From Candidatus Zambryskibacteria bacterium RIFCSPLOWO2_02_FULL_39_26 (lineage in GTDB: Bacteria; Patescibacteriota; Minisyncoccia; Phycocordibacterales; DATDWN01): a stretch of DNA of 37,180 nucleotides. This document shows, piece by piece, positions 15,713-23,084 of this stretch. Location of the stretch: assembly GCA_001825395.1 (NCBI GenBank), contig MHWN01000008.1:11489-48668 (forward strand). Reading direction: 5' to 3'. The position numbers and the translations under genes were made by a program. A model generated the notes under the pieces. The model made no database searches. It saw only the letters and a list, made by a program, of their open reading frames with translations, and was not told the DNA's origin. Position 1 is the first letter of the stretch. Each line of letters begins with the position of its first letter.

Positions 15713-15913
15713 TTACTTGAGCGGTTTTTCGTAGAAGATGGCGACGACCTTGATGACGGAAAGATGGCCATCGGGTCCTTGCATGGTGTGCCCTGTTCCA
15801 GCAGTCAGCAGTCTTGAGATGATGTGAATGTTTGGGTTTGTTTTCAGCCACTCATTCACCTCACTCTCGACATAATCCGTATTGATGTTAGAAAACAACT
15901 TGATCTGCTCCAT
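15713..15913 (-). CDS. Small Cse60-like protein
   Basis: This 66-residue protein begins MEQIKLFSNINTDYVESEVN and continues with EWLKTNPNIHIISRLL and a C-terminal beta-strand KVVAIFYE. The alpha/beta pattern (KIFS..., EVNEWLK, NPNIxII, ...AIFYE) resembles the Cse60 family of small proteins from Bacillus and other bacteria, whose role is poorly known. The start at 15913 is set by an AGAGG Shine-Dalgarno 4 nt upstream and a complete promoter. It is divergent from dnaK, in a slightly G+C-richer segment than its neighbours, and ends in its own terminator. Confidence 0.6.
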   Translation of the reverse strand: MEQIKLFSNINTDYVESEVNEWLKTNPNIHIISRLLTAGTGHTMQGPDGHLSVIKVVAIFYEKPLK

Positions 15914-15916
15914 GGT

Positions 15917-15958
15917 GCCTCTAAATACTATAGTAATATATAAGCAAGATTTTGTCAA
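15917..15958 (-). promoter_or_regulatory. Promoter and Shine-Dalgarno of the Cse60-like gene
   Basis: On the minus strand TTGACA (15953-15958), 17 nt, TACTAT (15930-15935), a ~10-nt leader, then AGAGG (15917-15921) before the ATG. The set is complete, unlike that of the leaderless core genes. Confidence 0.7.
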
Positions 15959-15964
15959 ATTAAA

Positions 15965-16110
15965 TTTACTAAATAACCACACGCTTTCATAATTTGGGTG
16001 AAATCCGACGTTGAGAGTTTGAAAAGGAGAGGAGCCTTACATGTCGTAAGGTGACGAAGATTTTCAAACACGACACGAGGAGTTCGCCAAATTTGGAAGC
16101 CCTAAACAAC
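15965..16110 (+). promoter_or_regulatory. dnaK promoter and structured leader
   Basis: TTTACT, 17 nt and CATAAT at 15988-15993 give a start near 16000 and a leader of about 110 nt, long for this genome. The leader can fold with an outer stem GTTTGAAAA (16018-16026) and TTTTCAAAC (16061-16069) enclosing CCTTAC/GTAAGG. It also contains AAGGAGAGGAG at 16024-16034 followed by a two-codon ORF ATG TCG TAA at 16041-16049. No CIRCE is present. Confidence 0.5.
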
Positions 16111-18012
16111 ATGAGCAAGATCATAGGAATAGATTTAGGAACAACAAACTCTGCTGTCGCAATCATGGAAACGGGCAGTCCTAAAATACTAGAAAATGCA
16201 GAAGGTGCACGAACAACACCCTCCATTGTTGCTATCTCAAAAACGGGCGAGCGACTGGTTGGTCTTTTGGCTAAAAGACAAGCAGTCACAAATCCGAAAA
16301 ACACTATTTTCGGGATTAAAAGATTTATTGGGCATAGCTTTGGCGACGAAGCTGTTCAGAAAGATAAAGCTATCGTGCCTTTTGAGGTTTTAAAATCCGC
16401 TACGAACGGAGTAAAAGTGAAAATGTCAGACAAGGAATATTCACCTGAAGAAATCTCAGCCATGATTCTTTCCAAACTGAAAACCGATGTTGAAGCCAAA
16501 ATCGGCCAGAAGGTCACTCAAGCCATCATCACTGTACCGGCCTATTTCAACGACTCCCAACGACAAGCCACCAAAGATGCTGGGGCAATCGCCGGACTTG
16601 AAGTTCTTCGCATTATAAACGAGCCAACAGCCGCTGCTTTGGCTTACGGCTTTGATAAAGGAAAGAAAGAAGAGAAAATCGTGGTTTTCGATTTTGGTGG
16701 CGGAACCTTTGACGTTTCCGTTTTGGAAGTAGGGGATTCGGTTATTGAGGTCAAATCAACCGATGGTGACAGCCACCTCGGCGGGAAAGATATTGACCAG
16801 AAAATCATAAACTTCCTAGCTAATCAATTCAAAAAGGAATCAGGAATTGATTTGCGTGGAGATACACTGGCGCTACAACGACTCGATGAAGCGGCTGAAA
16901 AAGCAAAGATTGAACTTTCAACAGCGATGGAATCCGAAGTAAATATTCCTTTCATCACGTCCGACGCATCCGGCCCAAAACACTTGCTTATCAAACTTTC
17001 TCGGGCAAAACTGGAAGAGCTTTGTACAGAATTTATTGACCGAGCGATGTCTATCACTAAACGAGCTATGGAGGCATCCGGCTTCAAAACCTCCGATATT
17101 CACGAGGTAATACTCGTTGGAGGCCAAACCAGAATGCCAAAAATGGTTGAAAAGGTAAAGGCATACTTTGGTAAAGACCCAAATAAATCAATTAACCCAG
17201 ACGAAGTGGTGGCCTTGGGAGCGGCTATCCAGGGGGGAATTTTGGCTGGGGATGTCAAGGATGTGCTCTTATTAGACGTTATACCGCTATCTTTGGGCAT
17301 AGAGACCATGGGAGGCGTGGCTACGAAGCTTGTAGAGCGAAATACGACTATTCCGGCCTCAAGAAGCCAGGTTTTCTCCACGGCTGCGGACAATCAGACT
17401 TCAGTAGAAATTCACGTAGTTCAGGGTGAAAGAGCCATGGCTGGCGACAACAAGACTCTTGGTAGGTTCATTTTGGACGGAATTCCACCTGCTCCGCGAG
17501 GCATGCCACAGATTGAGGTGATGTTTGATGTGGACGCTAATGGCATTCTCTCCGTGAAGGCAAAGGATAAAGCCACAAGTAAAGAACAATCCATCAGAAT
17601 TGAAGCTCGTTCCAGTTTGACTAAAGAAGAAATTGAGAAAATGCAAAAAGATGCGGAAGCACATGCTAGTGAGGATGCTAAAAAGAGGGAAGTGGTTGAA
17701 GCAAAAAATATTGGCGAACAACTTATCTACACCGCCGAGAAATCTCTAGCTGATGCGGGAGATAAAGTGCCAGCGGAACTTCGCAAATCAATTGAAGACA
17801 AAATCACAGACCTTAAATCAGCAAATGCAAACACAACACCAGATTTGGAGTCCATCAAAAAAGCGACCGTTGCTCTGTCAAATGGGCTGTCAAAAGTAGG
17901 GGAGATAATAAACAAAGCTGCACAAGAGGCTAATAAATCAGCCGAGGCGCAAACTACGACAACAGACGAGAAAGTTCGCGATGCTGATTTTGAAGAGAAG
18001 AAACCGGACTAG
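16111..18012 (+). CDS. dnaK: Molecular chaperone DnaK
   Basis: This Hsp70 chaperone works with DnaJ and GrpE. The 633-residue protein has the ATPase domain ([69 protein letters not shown]), the linker [15 protein letters not shown], the substrate domain and a C-terminal helical lid with a short EEKKPD tail. Length is normal. I start at ATG 16111 rather than the GTG at 16051 because the 20 extra residues are not DnaK-like and the leader there is structured. A tight Shine-Dalgarno is absent; GGAAG lies 14 nt upstream. Confidence 0.97.
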   Translation: MSKIIGIDLGTTNSAVAIMETGSPKILENAEGARTTPSIVAISKTGERLVGLLAKRQAVTNPKNTIFGIKRFIGHSFGDEAVQKDKAIVPFEVLKSATNGVKVKMSDKEYSPEEISAMILSKLKTDVEAKIGQKVTQAIITVPAYFNDSQRQATKDAGAIAGLEVLRIINEPTAAALAYGFDKGKKEEKIVVFDFGGGTFDVSVLEVGDSVIEVKSTDGDSHLGGKDIDQKIINFLANQFKKESGIDLRGDTLALQRLDEAAEKAKIELSTAMESEVNIPFITSDASGPKHLLIKLSRAKLEELCTEFIDRAMSITKRAMEASGFKTSDIHEVILVGGQTRMPKMVEKVKAYFGKDPNKSINPDEVVALGAAIQGGILAGDVKDVLLLDVIPLSLGIETMGGVATKLVERNTTIPASRSQVFSTAADNQTSVEIHVVQGERAMAGDNKTLGRFILDGIPPAPRGMPQIEVMFDVDANGILSVKAKDKATSKEQSIRIEARSSLTKEEIEKMQKDAEAHASEDAKKREVVEAKNIGEQLIYTAEKSLADAGDKVPAELRKSIEDKITDLKSANANTTPDLESIKKATVALSNGLSKVGEIINKAAQEANKSAEAQTTTTDEKVRDADFEEKKPD

Positions 18013-18060
18013 AACAATTTGAGTGCAAATTGTTCGTCCGACCGATTGTACTCAATCGGT
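18012..18060 (+). terminator. Tandem hairpins after dnaK
   Basis: Hairpin one is GAACAATTT-gagtgc-AAATTGTTC (18012-18035); hairpin two is ACCGATTG-tact-CAATCGGT (18041-18060) followed by TTT. Probably the dnaK 3' end, but the U-tract is weak. Confidence 0.45.
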
Positions 18061-18120
18061 TTAGGAGGAAGGGAAATAGTTAGTATCTAGTAATTAGGAA
18101 AATAAAACTAACAAATCCAG

Positions 18121-18160
18121 CATACACTTAATCTACGCTATAGCGTAGATTAAGTGTATG
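18121..18160. repeat. Perfect 40-bp palindrome
   Basis: The 20-nt arm at 18121-18140 (CATACACTTAATCTACGCTA) is followed with no spacer by its exact reverse complement. There is no T-run on either side. The centre reads CGCTATAGCG. It lies between dnaK and a small minus-strand gene; the rest of 18061-18210 has no gene. Confidence 0.9.
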
Positions 18161-18211
18161 GAATGGTTCGCTCGAATAGTAGAATAGATTTCAATAGTAT
18201 TTTCAAAACAG

Positions 18212-18255
18212 AAAAACCGCGCAGAGAGACGATGCGGTTCGTCTGTCTTGCGCGG
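18212..18255 (-). terminator. Terminator of the small membrane-protein gene
   Basis: On the minus strand CCGCGCA pairs with TGCGCGG around an inner AGACGA/TCGTCT helix and is followed by TTTTT. It begins 3 nt after the stop at 18259: a strong intrinsic terminator. Confidence 0.85.
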
Positions 18256-18258
18256 TAA

Positions 18259-18450
18259 TCAAATCCGTTCAATTGCATATTGCATTTCGTTGTAAATCTC
18301 GGAAGGAATGCTCCCTTTGATCATTTCAAGATTTCTCTGCAGTGAGCGCTTTGCTTTCATGGTTGGCTCCCAAGGAAACCGAAAACCGATGATTGCTTTC
18401 AAGGTGATGAGGGTAATCGTTGTAGTGGTAAGTATCAGTAGTGCTTCCAT
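18259..18450 (-). CDS. Small single-pass membrane protein
   Basis: A 63-residue protein: residues 2-23 (EALLILTTTTITLITLKAII) form a membrane segment, followed by a basic helical tail (KAKRSLQRNLEMIKG) that should be cytoplasmic. I do not recognise a family. Gene status is supported by GAGGAGG six nt before the ATG, a TTGACA/TAGTCT promoter and a strong terminator right after the stop. It is antisense-oriented between dnaK and dnaJ, so it splits the chaperone genes. Confidence 0.7.
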   Translation of the reverse strand: MEALLILTTTTITLITLKAIIGFRFPWEPTMKAKRSLQRNLEMIKGSIPSEIYNEMQYAIERI

Positions 18451-18456
18451 CGCTAA

Positions 18457-18496
18457 CCTCCTCGTGTAGACTAGCAGTAAAAATAGATTATGTCAA
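18457..18496 (-). promoter_or_regulatory. Promoter and Shine-Dalgarno of the small membrane protein
   Basis: Minus strand: TTGACA at 18491-18496, 17 nt, TAGTCT at 18468-18473, then GAGGAGG at 18457-18463. Confidence 0.6.
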
Positions 18497-18531
18497 GTGT
18501 ATTAATTTCAAAAAAATAGTAAGATATAATT

Positions 18532-19620
18532 ATGGCAGGAAAAGACTATTACGAAATATTAGGAGTAGACAAGAAAGCTCCGAAGGACGATATAAAGAGG
18601 GCTTTTCGGACTTTGGCGCATAAGTACCATCCAGACAAGAAAACCGGCGATGACGCCAAGTTTAAGGAGATTAATGAGGCTTATTCGGTGCTTGGGGATG
18701 ACTCCAAAAGGGCTCAATACGACCAATTTGGCCATTCTTTCGCCCAAGGAGGACCTACAGGAGGTGCCGGTGCAAACGGCTTCAACGGCTTTGATTTCTC
18801 ACAATTTACCCAAGGCGGTAATGGTAATGGTTTTGAATTTGATTTCGGAGATATCTTCGGAGATGTTTTTGGCGGGAATTCAAGAAGAGCCAAAGTAAAG
18901 CGCGGCCGGGATATTTCCATTGATTTGGAACTGTCTTTTGAGGATTCCGTTTTCGGAGTTGAGCGAACAGTACTTTTGAATAAAGTTTCAAAATGCGACA
19001 ACTGTGCGGGTTCTGGCGCTGAAAAAGGAAGTTCGCTTGAAACCTGCAACACATGTAACGGAAAGGGAACTTTGCGTGAGGTAAAAAGAACATTTTTCGG
19101 TCAGTTTGAATCAACCACTACCTGCGAGATTTGCAACGGTAGCGGTAAAACTCCCAAGGTAAAATGCCATGTTTGCCACGGACGAGGAATACTAAAAAAG
19201 GAAAGTGAAATAAAGGTGAAAATTCCAGCCGGCATTGATAATGGAGAAATGATCAGACTGTCCGGCGGTGGGGAAGCTATTGTTGGTGGACAGACGGGAG
19301 ATTTATATATCAAAGTTTACGTTAAAAAACATCCACTTTTCAGAAAAGAAGGAATCAATCTCCTGACTGATATGAATGTAAAACTGACTGACGCGCTTTT
19401 GGGTGGCGAGGAAATTTTGAAAACGCTTGATGGCGATATAAAAGTGAAAATTCCAGAAAGCGTAACTCACGGAGAAACTTTACGGATAAAGGGTAGGGGT
19501 ATTCCTTACGAGAAAAATCACAGAGGGGATATTTTGATAAAACTTCACATCACTATTCCGCGAAAACTTTCTAAAGAAGCCAAGAAAACCATTGAATCAC
19601 TAAAAAAAGAAGGTATATAA
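18532..19620 (+). CDS. dnaJ: Chaperone protein DnaJ
   Basis: DnaJ delivers substrates to DnaK and stimulates its ATPase. The 362-residue protein has a J domain (DYYEILGVDKKAPKDDIKRA, HPD motif in YHPDKK), a G/F-rich linker, four zinc repeats CDNCAGSG, CNTCNGKG, CEICNGSG and CHVCHGRG, and the C-terminal peptide-binding domain. A TATAAT ends one nt before the ATG (18525-18530); that is too close to be its -10, so another upstream start is likely. The gene is complete. Confidence 0.96.
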   Translation: MAGKDYYEILGVDKKAPKDDIKRAFRTLAHKYHPDKKTGDDAKFKEINEAYSVLGDDSKRAQYDQFGHSFAQGGPTGGAGANGFNGFDFSQFTQGGNGNGFEFDFGDIFGDVFGGNSRRAKVKRGRDISIDLELSFEDSVFGVERTVLLNKVSKCDNCAGSGAEKGSSLETCNTCNGKGTLREVKRTFFGQFESTTTCEICNGSGKTPKVKCHVCHGRGILKKESEIKVKIPAGIDNGEMIRLSGGGEAIVGGQTGDLYIKVYVKKHPLFRKEGINLLTDMNVKLTDALLGGEEILKTLDGDIKVKIPESVTHGETLRIKGRGIPYEKNHRGDILIKLHITIPRKLSKEAKKTIESLKKEGI

Positions 19621-19730
19621 AGCAAATATTGCCACTTTCACTAAATATTAGTCTGATTAATTTCAGTAAAATATGGCCTAAAATAAAGAGATTTTAGCTC
19701 TTCCCAAAGCCAATTTTTTGTTGTATTTTG

Positions 19731-19788
19731 TTGACAAGTGGCTAGGAGATATGCTATAATGTAATTAGCTCGGAAACACCGAGTTTTT
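19731..19788 (+). promoter_or_regulatory. Consensus promoter followed at once by a hairpin and T-run
   Basis: A perfect TTGACA (19731-19736), 18 nt and a perfect TATAAT (19755-19760) predict a start near 19767. The RNA would then begin with the hairpin CTCGG-aaaca-CCGAG (19769-19783) and TTTTT (19784-19788), an attenuator-like arrangement ~80 nt before the gene. The rest of the 246-bp gap after dnaJ shows no gene. Confidence 0.65.
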
Positions 19789-19866
19789 CTGTTCTAAAGC
19801 CTCCTTAATTGGAGATCCGGAATTAAAAACTAAAAAAAATTTATTTTAAATTTCACGGCTATCAGT

Positions 19867-20319
19867 TTGTTTATGGTTCTTTCAAATATGGCAGGAATAG
19901 GCAATACTATCAGCGTTTCAAGCCTTCCGACGGTTGAAAATTCTTCTTACAAAGTTGTTAAAGAAATTTCTAATCAGGAAATTGAAAGCCTCTTGTCCAC
20001 TGAACAGTACATCAAACAATATTTCAAGGACATTCCGATTATGATTGAAATTGCCAGATGTGAATCTACTTTCCGTCAGCTTGATTTGGATGGAGAAATC
20101 CATAGGGGCAGGGTAAACAGCGAGGATGTCGGGGTAATGCAGATTAACGAGCGTTACCACTTAAACCAGGCTGAAAAGAAGGATTATAACATCTACACCA
20201 TTGAAGGTAACACAGCTTACGCCAGAGACTTATATGAACGGCAAGGCACACAACCTTGGAATTCATCCAGAGCTTGTTGGGGTAAGTACGAAAACCGAAA
20301 TCTTGCCGTAAATATTTAA
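19867..20319 (+). CDS. Lysozyme-fold lytic-transglycosylase-like protein
   Basis: The protein has IEIARCESTFRQ with the presumed catalytic glutamate, DVGVMQINERYH, and a terminal CWGKY, a pattern of small SLT/lysozyme-fold domains that cleave peptidoglycan. It is about 150 residues from TTG 19867; ATG 19873 is an alternative. The open frame extends upstream to 19834 and encodes KKFILNFTAISLFMVLSNMA, an ideal signal peptide, but without ATG, GTG or TTG at its head; an ATT at 19843 is the only near-start codon. So export is likely but the start is unresolved. It is monocistronic: strong promoter before, terminator after. Confidence 0.7.
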   Translation: MFMVLSNMAGIGNTISVSSLPTVENSSYKVVKEISNQEIESLLSTEQYIKQYFKDIPIMIEIARCESTFRQLDLDGEIHRGRVNSEDVGVMQINERYHLNQAEKKDYNIYTIEGNTAYARDLYERQGTQPWNSSRACWGKYENRNLAVNI

Positions 20320-20343
20320 CTCTAGACAGACCTAAATCACAAG

Positions 20344-20386
20344 GCCACGTGAAGATGCTATGCAAATACTATCTTACGTGGCTTTT
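20344..20386 (+). terminator. Terminator after the transglycosylase-like gene
   Basis: GCCACGTgAAGAT pairs with ATCTTACGTGGC, one bulged G, and is followed by TTTTGTGTT. It lies 25 nt after the stop. Confidence 0.75.
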
Positions 20387-20389
20387 GTG

Positions 20390-20429
20390 TTGTGTTTTGA
20401 AGTATATTTTGCTAATCTGACCTCGGAGG
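20390..20429 (+). promoter_or_regulatory. Promoter and Shine-Dalgarno of a small gene
   Basis: TTGTGT (20390-20395), 17 nt, extended TGcTAATCT (hexamer 20413-20418), then GGAGG at 20425-20429, 5 nt before a GTG. Confidence 0.5.
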
Positions 20430-20434
20430 TAATT

Positions 20435-20623
20435 GTGGGATATTTGACCAGACAACCGACAAGCAATGATCCAATTTGGGCAAAGAAGGAGCAGGGCTCA
20501 TGGCTCACCACGAGTCCAATTATGGATGAGTTTGCGGCTATTCTCAATGGTATGGCAAAAAGATGTAAGAAAGGTATACCAATTAATACTAATACTGCGT
20601 TGGGTCATGGAAAACTTAAATAG
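20435..20623 (+). CDS. Small hypothetical protein
   Basis: A 62-residue protein of unknown family, basic at the C-terminus (MAKRCKKGIPINTNTALGHG). The longer frame from ATG 20360 overlaps the terminator of the preceding gene, so the GTG at 20435 with GGAGG 5 nt upstream is the better start. It contains no visible domain, membrane helix or zinc motif. Its end is 9 nt before pyrF, so it could be co-transcribed with pyrF. Gene status rests on the promoter and ribosome-binding signals only. Confidence 0.5.
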   Translation: MGYLTRQPTSNDPIWAKKEQGSWLTTSPIMDEFAAILNGMAKRCKKGIPINTNTALGHGKLK

Positions 20624-20632
20624 TGAAAAAAA

Positions 20633-21274
20633 ATGAATACAAAAAAAATTATAGTTGCCTTGGATGGTATGAAAATGAAAGAAGCTATAGAAATTGCAAA
20701 AATTCTAAAAGGAAAAGTTTGGGGTTTTAAATTAAACGATCTTCTATATGAGGATATTTCAATAATCAAAAAACTTAAAAAGTATGGTGGGGTATTTGCA
20801 GATGTAAAACTACACGACATTCCAAATACAGTTAAAAATAGCACTAAAAGACTTTCTAGTCATGGGGTCGAGATTATAACTGTTCACGCAAGTGGCGGAA
20901 TCCCAATGATGAAGTCAGCCAAGAAAAATTCTGGTAAAAGTAAAATCATTGCTGTAACGGTTCTAACATCATCTAAACTAAAATCAAAAAAAGAAGTGTT
21001 GGATCTAGTAAAAGACGCAATAAAAGCAAAGGTTGATGGAATTGTCTGTTCAGGTCATGAGTTGAGCTCTATTATCAAAATTAATGGTTCAAAGAGGCTT
21101 TTAAAGATCGTTCCTGGCATCAGACCATCATGGTATAAGGCAAAAGATGACCAAAAACGCAAAACGGCGCCAAAACAAGCATTAAAGCTTGGGGCTGATT
21201 ATTTGGTGATAGGGAGACCGATTACTGAATCAAAAAACATTTTAAAAACATTTGAGTTACTACGTAGGGAATAG
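20633..21274 (+). CDS. pyrF: Orotidine 5'-phosphate decarboxylase
   Basis: It converts OMP to UMP. The 213-residue protein shows KIIVALDGMK at the start, the catalytic motif FADVKLHDIPNTV (the Lys and Asp of the DxKxxD tetrad), a TVHASGG strand, GIRP, and GADYLVIGRPIT as the phosphate-binding segment. Length matches short bacterial enzymes. It is an orphan: no pyrE or other pyrimidine gene is nearby, and it is more A+T-rich than its neighbours. No Shine-Dalgarno. It could use orotate or OMP obtained from outside, but that is inference. Confidence 0.88.
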   Translation: MNTKKIIVALDGMKMKEAIEIAKILKGKVWGFKLNDLLYEDISIIKKLKKYGGVFADVKLHDIPNTVKNSTKRLSSHGVEIITVHASGGIPMMKSAKKNSGKSKIIAVTVLTSSKLKSKKEVLDLVKDAIKAKVDGIVCSGHELSSIIKINGSKRLLKIVPGIRPSWYKAKDDQKRKTAPKQALKLGADYLVIGRPITESKNILKTFELLRRE

Positions 21275-21441
21275 AAGTGATTATTTTATAAAAATCTTTT
21301 TCTCGATTTTGATAGACAAATGCCGAGGGGAGTGTTATATAGGCGTGTCGCACAATATATCTTTGTACAGGTTCCTATAAACAAGCTTTAGTTCATGATA
21401 CTTTTTACCCGAGTTTCAATATCTCAAAAATTTAATATATT

Positions 21442-21566
21442 GGTTGGGTGAGAAGTCGTGGGGACGGCTTCGCAAGACCTTGAGCATTTTGCAAAAATAT
21501 ATAATTGCAAAAAGCGAAAGGTATACCTTTCCCGTAGGGAAGTCCCCTGCCCTATGTTACCCAACC
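21442..21566 (+). ncRNA. Candidate multi-branched structured RNA
   Basis: A closing stem GGTTGGGT (21442-21449) pairs with ACCCAACC (21559-21566); a second stem GGGGAC (21460-21465) pairs with GTCCCC (21542-21547). Inside lie three hairpins: GGCTT-cgc-AAGaCC (21466-21479), GCaTTTTGCAA/TTGCAAAAaGC (21484-21515), and GAAAGG-tata-CCTTTC (21516-21531), plus CCgtaGG. A TAATAT/TATATT box lies just upstream at 21433-21441, and TAGACA-17-TATATA further upstream (21313-21341). It matches no RNA family I know. Its 3' side overlaps the end of the minus-strand gene. The rest of the 276-bp gap holds only a weak pyrF hairpin at 21278-21302. Confidence 0.35.
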
Positions 21567-21749
21567 TCTAACTAAAACATCCAACCACTGATATAACCTA
21601 ACAAAGAGATTCCAAATCGGCTCCCAGAAGGCCCGGACGGCCGGAGACTTGAGCCATTCTATAAAATCAAATTGAAAATAATATTTTAGAGCGATTAGGG
21701 CCGCAATAATTATGATAATTTTCCAAACGAATCCTTTATTATTTTTCAT
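21552..21749 (-). CDS. Small membrane protein
   Basis: A 65-residue protein with a basic start MKNNKGFVWK, a membrane helix IIIIIAALIALKYYF, then an amphipathic tryptophan-rich segment (SPAVRAFWEPIWNLFVRLYQW). The pattern is typical of small CPR inner-membrane proteins of unknown role. It sits 72 bp upstream of the EnvC-like gene's end, on the same strand, and is not clearly co-transcribed. Its last five codons fall inside the closing stem of the RNA candidate. Confidence 0.6.
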   Translation of the reverse strand: MKNNKGFVWKIIIIIAALIALKYYFQFDFIEWLKSPAVRAFWEPIWNLFVRLYQWLDVLVRGWVT

Positions 21750-21821
21750 CTCGTTAGAAGTATCAATAGTTTGTTGCTATGATATAAAAATTAGTGATAA
21801 ATCAAGCATAATTAAATTATA

Positions 21822-23084
21822 TTACAATTTCGGATAGTAGGCCAATGGGTCAAGATAGGCTCTAATATCGGCCAGAGGCATTGTGGCTTCTTTGCATCCC
21901 CGGCTATTGACATATTTTTCAATTCTCACGCCTTGAGTGGCGTAAAGACTTATATGCAAATGAGGGCCTGTGGAGTATCCGGTATTGCCGCTGAATCCGA
22001 CTAAGTCGTCCGTATCAAGCCGCTGTCCTGAAGAGACACTGATAACAGATAAGTGAGCGTAAATCGTGGAAAGTCCGCTATCGTGTCTTATCATCACCCA
22101 TTTGCCGAATGAGTAGCATCCGGGATAAATATCAGTGTTTCCCGTCCCGACCACTGTTCCATAAAGCGAAGCTTTGACTTTTGTGCCAATACTGGCTCTA
22201 AAATCAACTCCGTTGTGGGTTCCCGAAGCATATAATTTTTCCGCTCCGACTGTTTTGCCGAATTTTTGAGTGACAAATATATTTTCTAAAGGCCATGAGA
22301 GTATGCCGTTCTGTGGCAGAGGATAACTATTCCTATCAATTAAGTAGTGAAGTTGCGATTCATATTCATAAATTTCTCTTTCAAATTGTAATTTCTGCTC
22401 TTCCTTAGTCTTAACCAATTCTTTATAAGTCTGCTCCTTATTTTTCGTTTGGGATAATAATTGACCTTGCTCTTTTGTTGTGTATTCAACCGCTAATTTT
22501 TTGCCACTCAAATCTTGTTTCAGATTAAGCAAATCCCGTTTTTGTTTGCCTAGGACTGTTTGCTTTTCTTCCATACCTGTTTTCAATACAGTTAGCTCTT
22601 TTGATTTTTCTCTTATGACACTCTGTATTTGATTTATATTGTCAATTTCTCCCCAAATGTCGCTTAAATTCTTATTGGAAAGAATTATGTCAATCAAACT
22701 CATATCCCCCAGCACAGCAGAATTGCGTAAAGCGGAAATGACAGCATCTTTATTTACATTGATATGATCTTCGGTCAATCCGATTTCACGGTTTAACTGG
22801 CTTATATTTGATTCGGTGTTAGTTATTTTTTTTTGAGTAAGATTTATGTCGGCCCCGATTTTCTTTTTGGTCAAATCAAGGGTTTTTATGGTATTCACCA
22901 ATGATTTAGCCTGGCTGGAAGTATTGTTGATTTCAAGATTATACTGTCTTATCTCTTCCTCAAGTTGTCTGATTTGGTTGTTCCTTTCGTCAATCCTATT
23001 TTGTAAATCGCTTTCCCCGGTTTGAGCGGAAAGTAGTGTGGCAGAAAAAGTAAAAAAAGTTGCTAAAATATATTTCCATATCAT
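21822..23084 (-). CDS. EnvC-like M23 peptidase with coiled coil
   Basis: This 420-residue protein has a signal peptide (MIWKYILATFFTFSATLLSA), a long coiled coil (about 25-250; RIDERNNQIRQLEEEIRQYN), and a C-terminal M23/LytM domain with GTHNGVDFRAS and GPHLHISLY carrying the zinc-ligand H, D and HxH residues. All ligand positions seem present, so it could be an active endopeptidase, or an EnvC-like activator of an amidase. The coiled coil suggests docking to FtsEX, not visible here. Start overlaps the gltX stop by four bases (ATGA), so the two are translationally coupled. Confidence 0.88.
   Translation of the reverse strand: MIWKYILATFFTFSATLLSAQTGESDLQNRIDERNNQIRQLEEEIRQYNLEINNTSSQAKSLVNTIKTLDLTKKKIGADINLTQKKITNTESNISQLNREIGLTEDHINVNKDAVISALRNSAVLGDMSLIDIILSNKNLSDIWGEIDNINQIQSVIREKSKELTVLKTGMEEKQTVLGKQKRDLLNLKQDLSGKKLAVEYTTKEQGQLLSQTKNKEQTYKELVKTKEEQKLQFEREIYEYESQLHYLIDRNSYPLPQNGILSWPLENIFVTQKFGKTVGAEKLYASGTHNGVDFRASIGTKVKASLYGTVVGTGNTDIYPGCYSFGKWVMIRHDSGLSTIYAHLSVISVSSGQRLDTDDLVGFSGNTGYSTGPHLHISLYATQGVRIEKYVNSRGCKEATMPLADIRAYLDPLAYYPKL

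Noticed and set aside
15602-15817. 71-residue plus-strand ORF
   Set aside because: It runs antisense through the terminator and most of the Cse60-like gene and has no start signals.
16051-16110. GTG start for dnaK with 20 extra residues
   Set aside because: The extra residues are not DnaK-like, and the DNA there is part of the leader stem.
18012-18035. CIRCE heat-shock operator
   Set aside because: GAGTGC occurs, but not the TTAGCACTC-N9-GAGTGCTAA arrangement, and it is downstream of dnaK.
20360-20434. ATG start of the small gene before pyrF
   Set aside because: It lies inside the terminator of the preceding gene; the GTG with GGAGG at 20435 is better placed.
21442-21566. SRP RNA, RNase P RNA or 6S RNA
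   Set aside because: No GGAAGCAGCC-type SRP apical motif, no RNase P P4 sequence, and the fold is multi-branched rather than a 6S-like single bubble.
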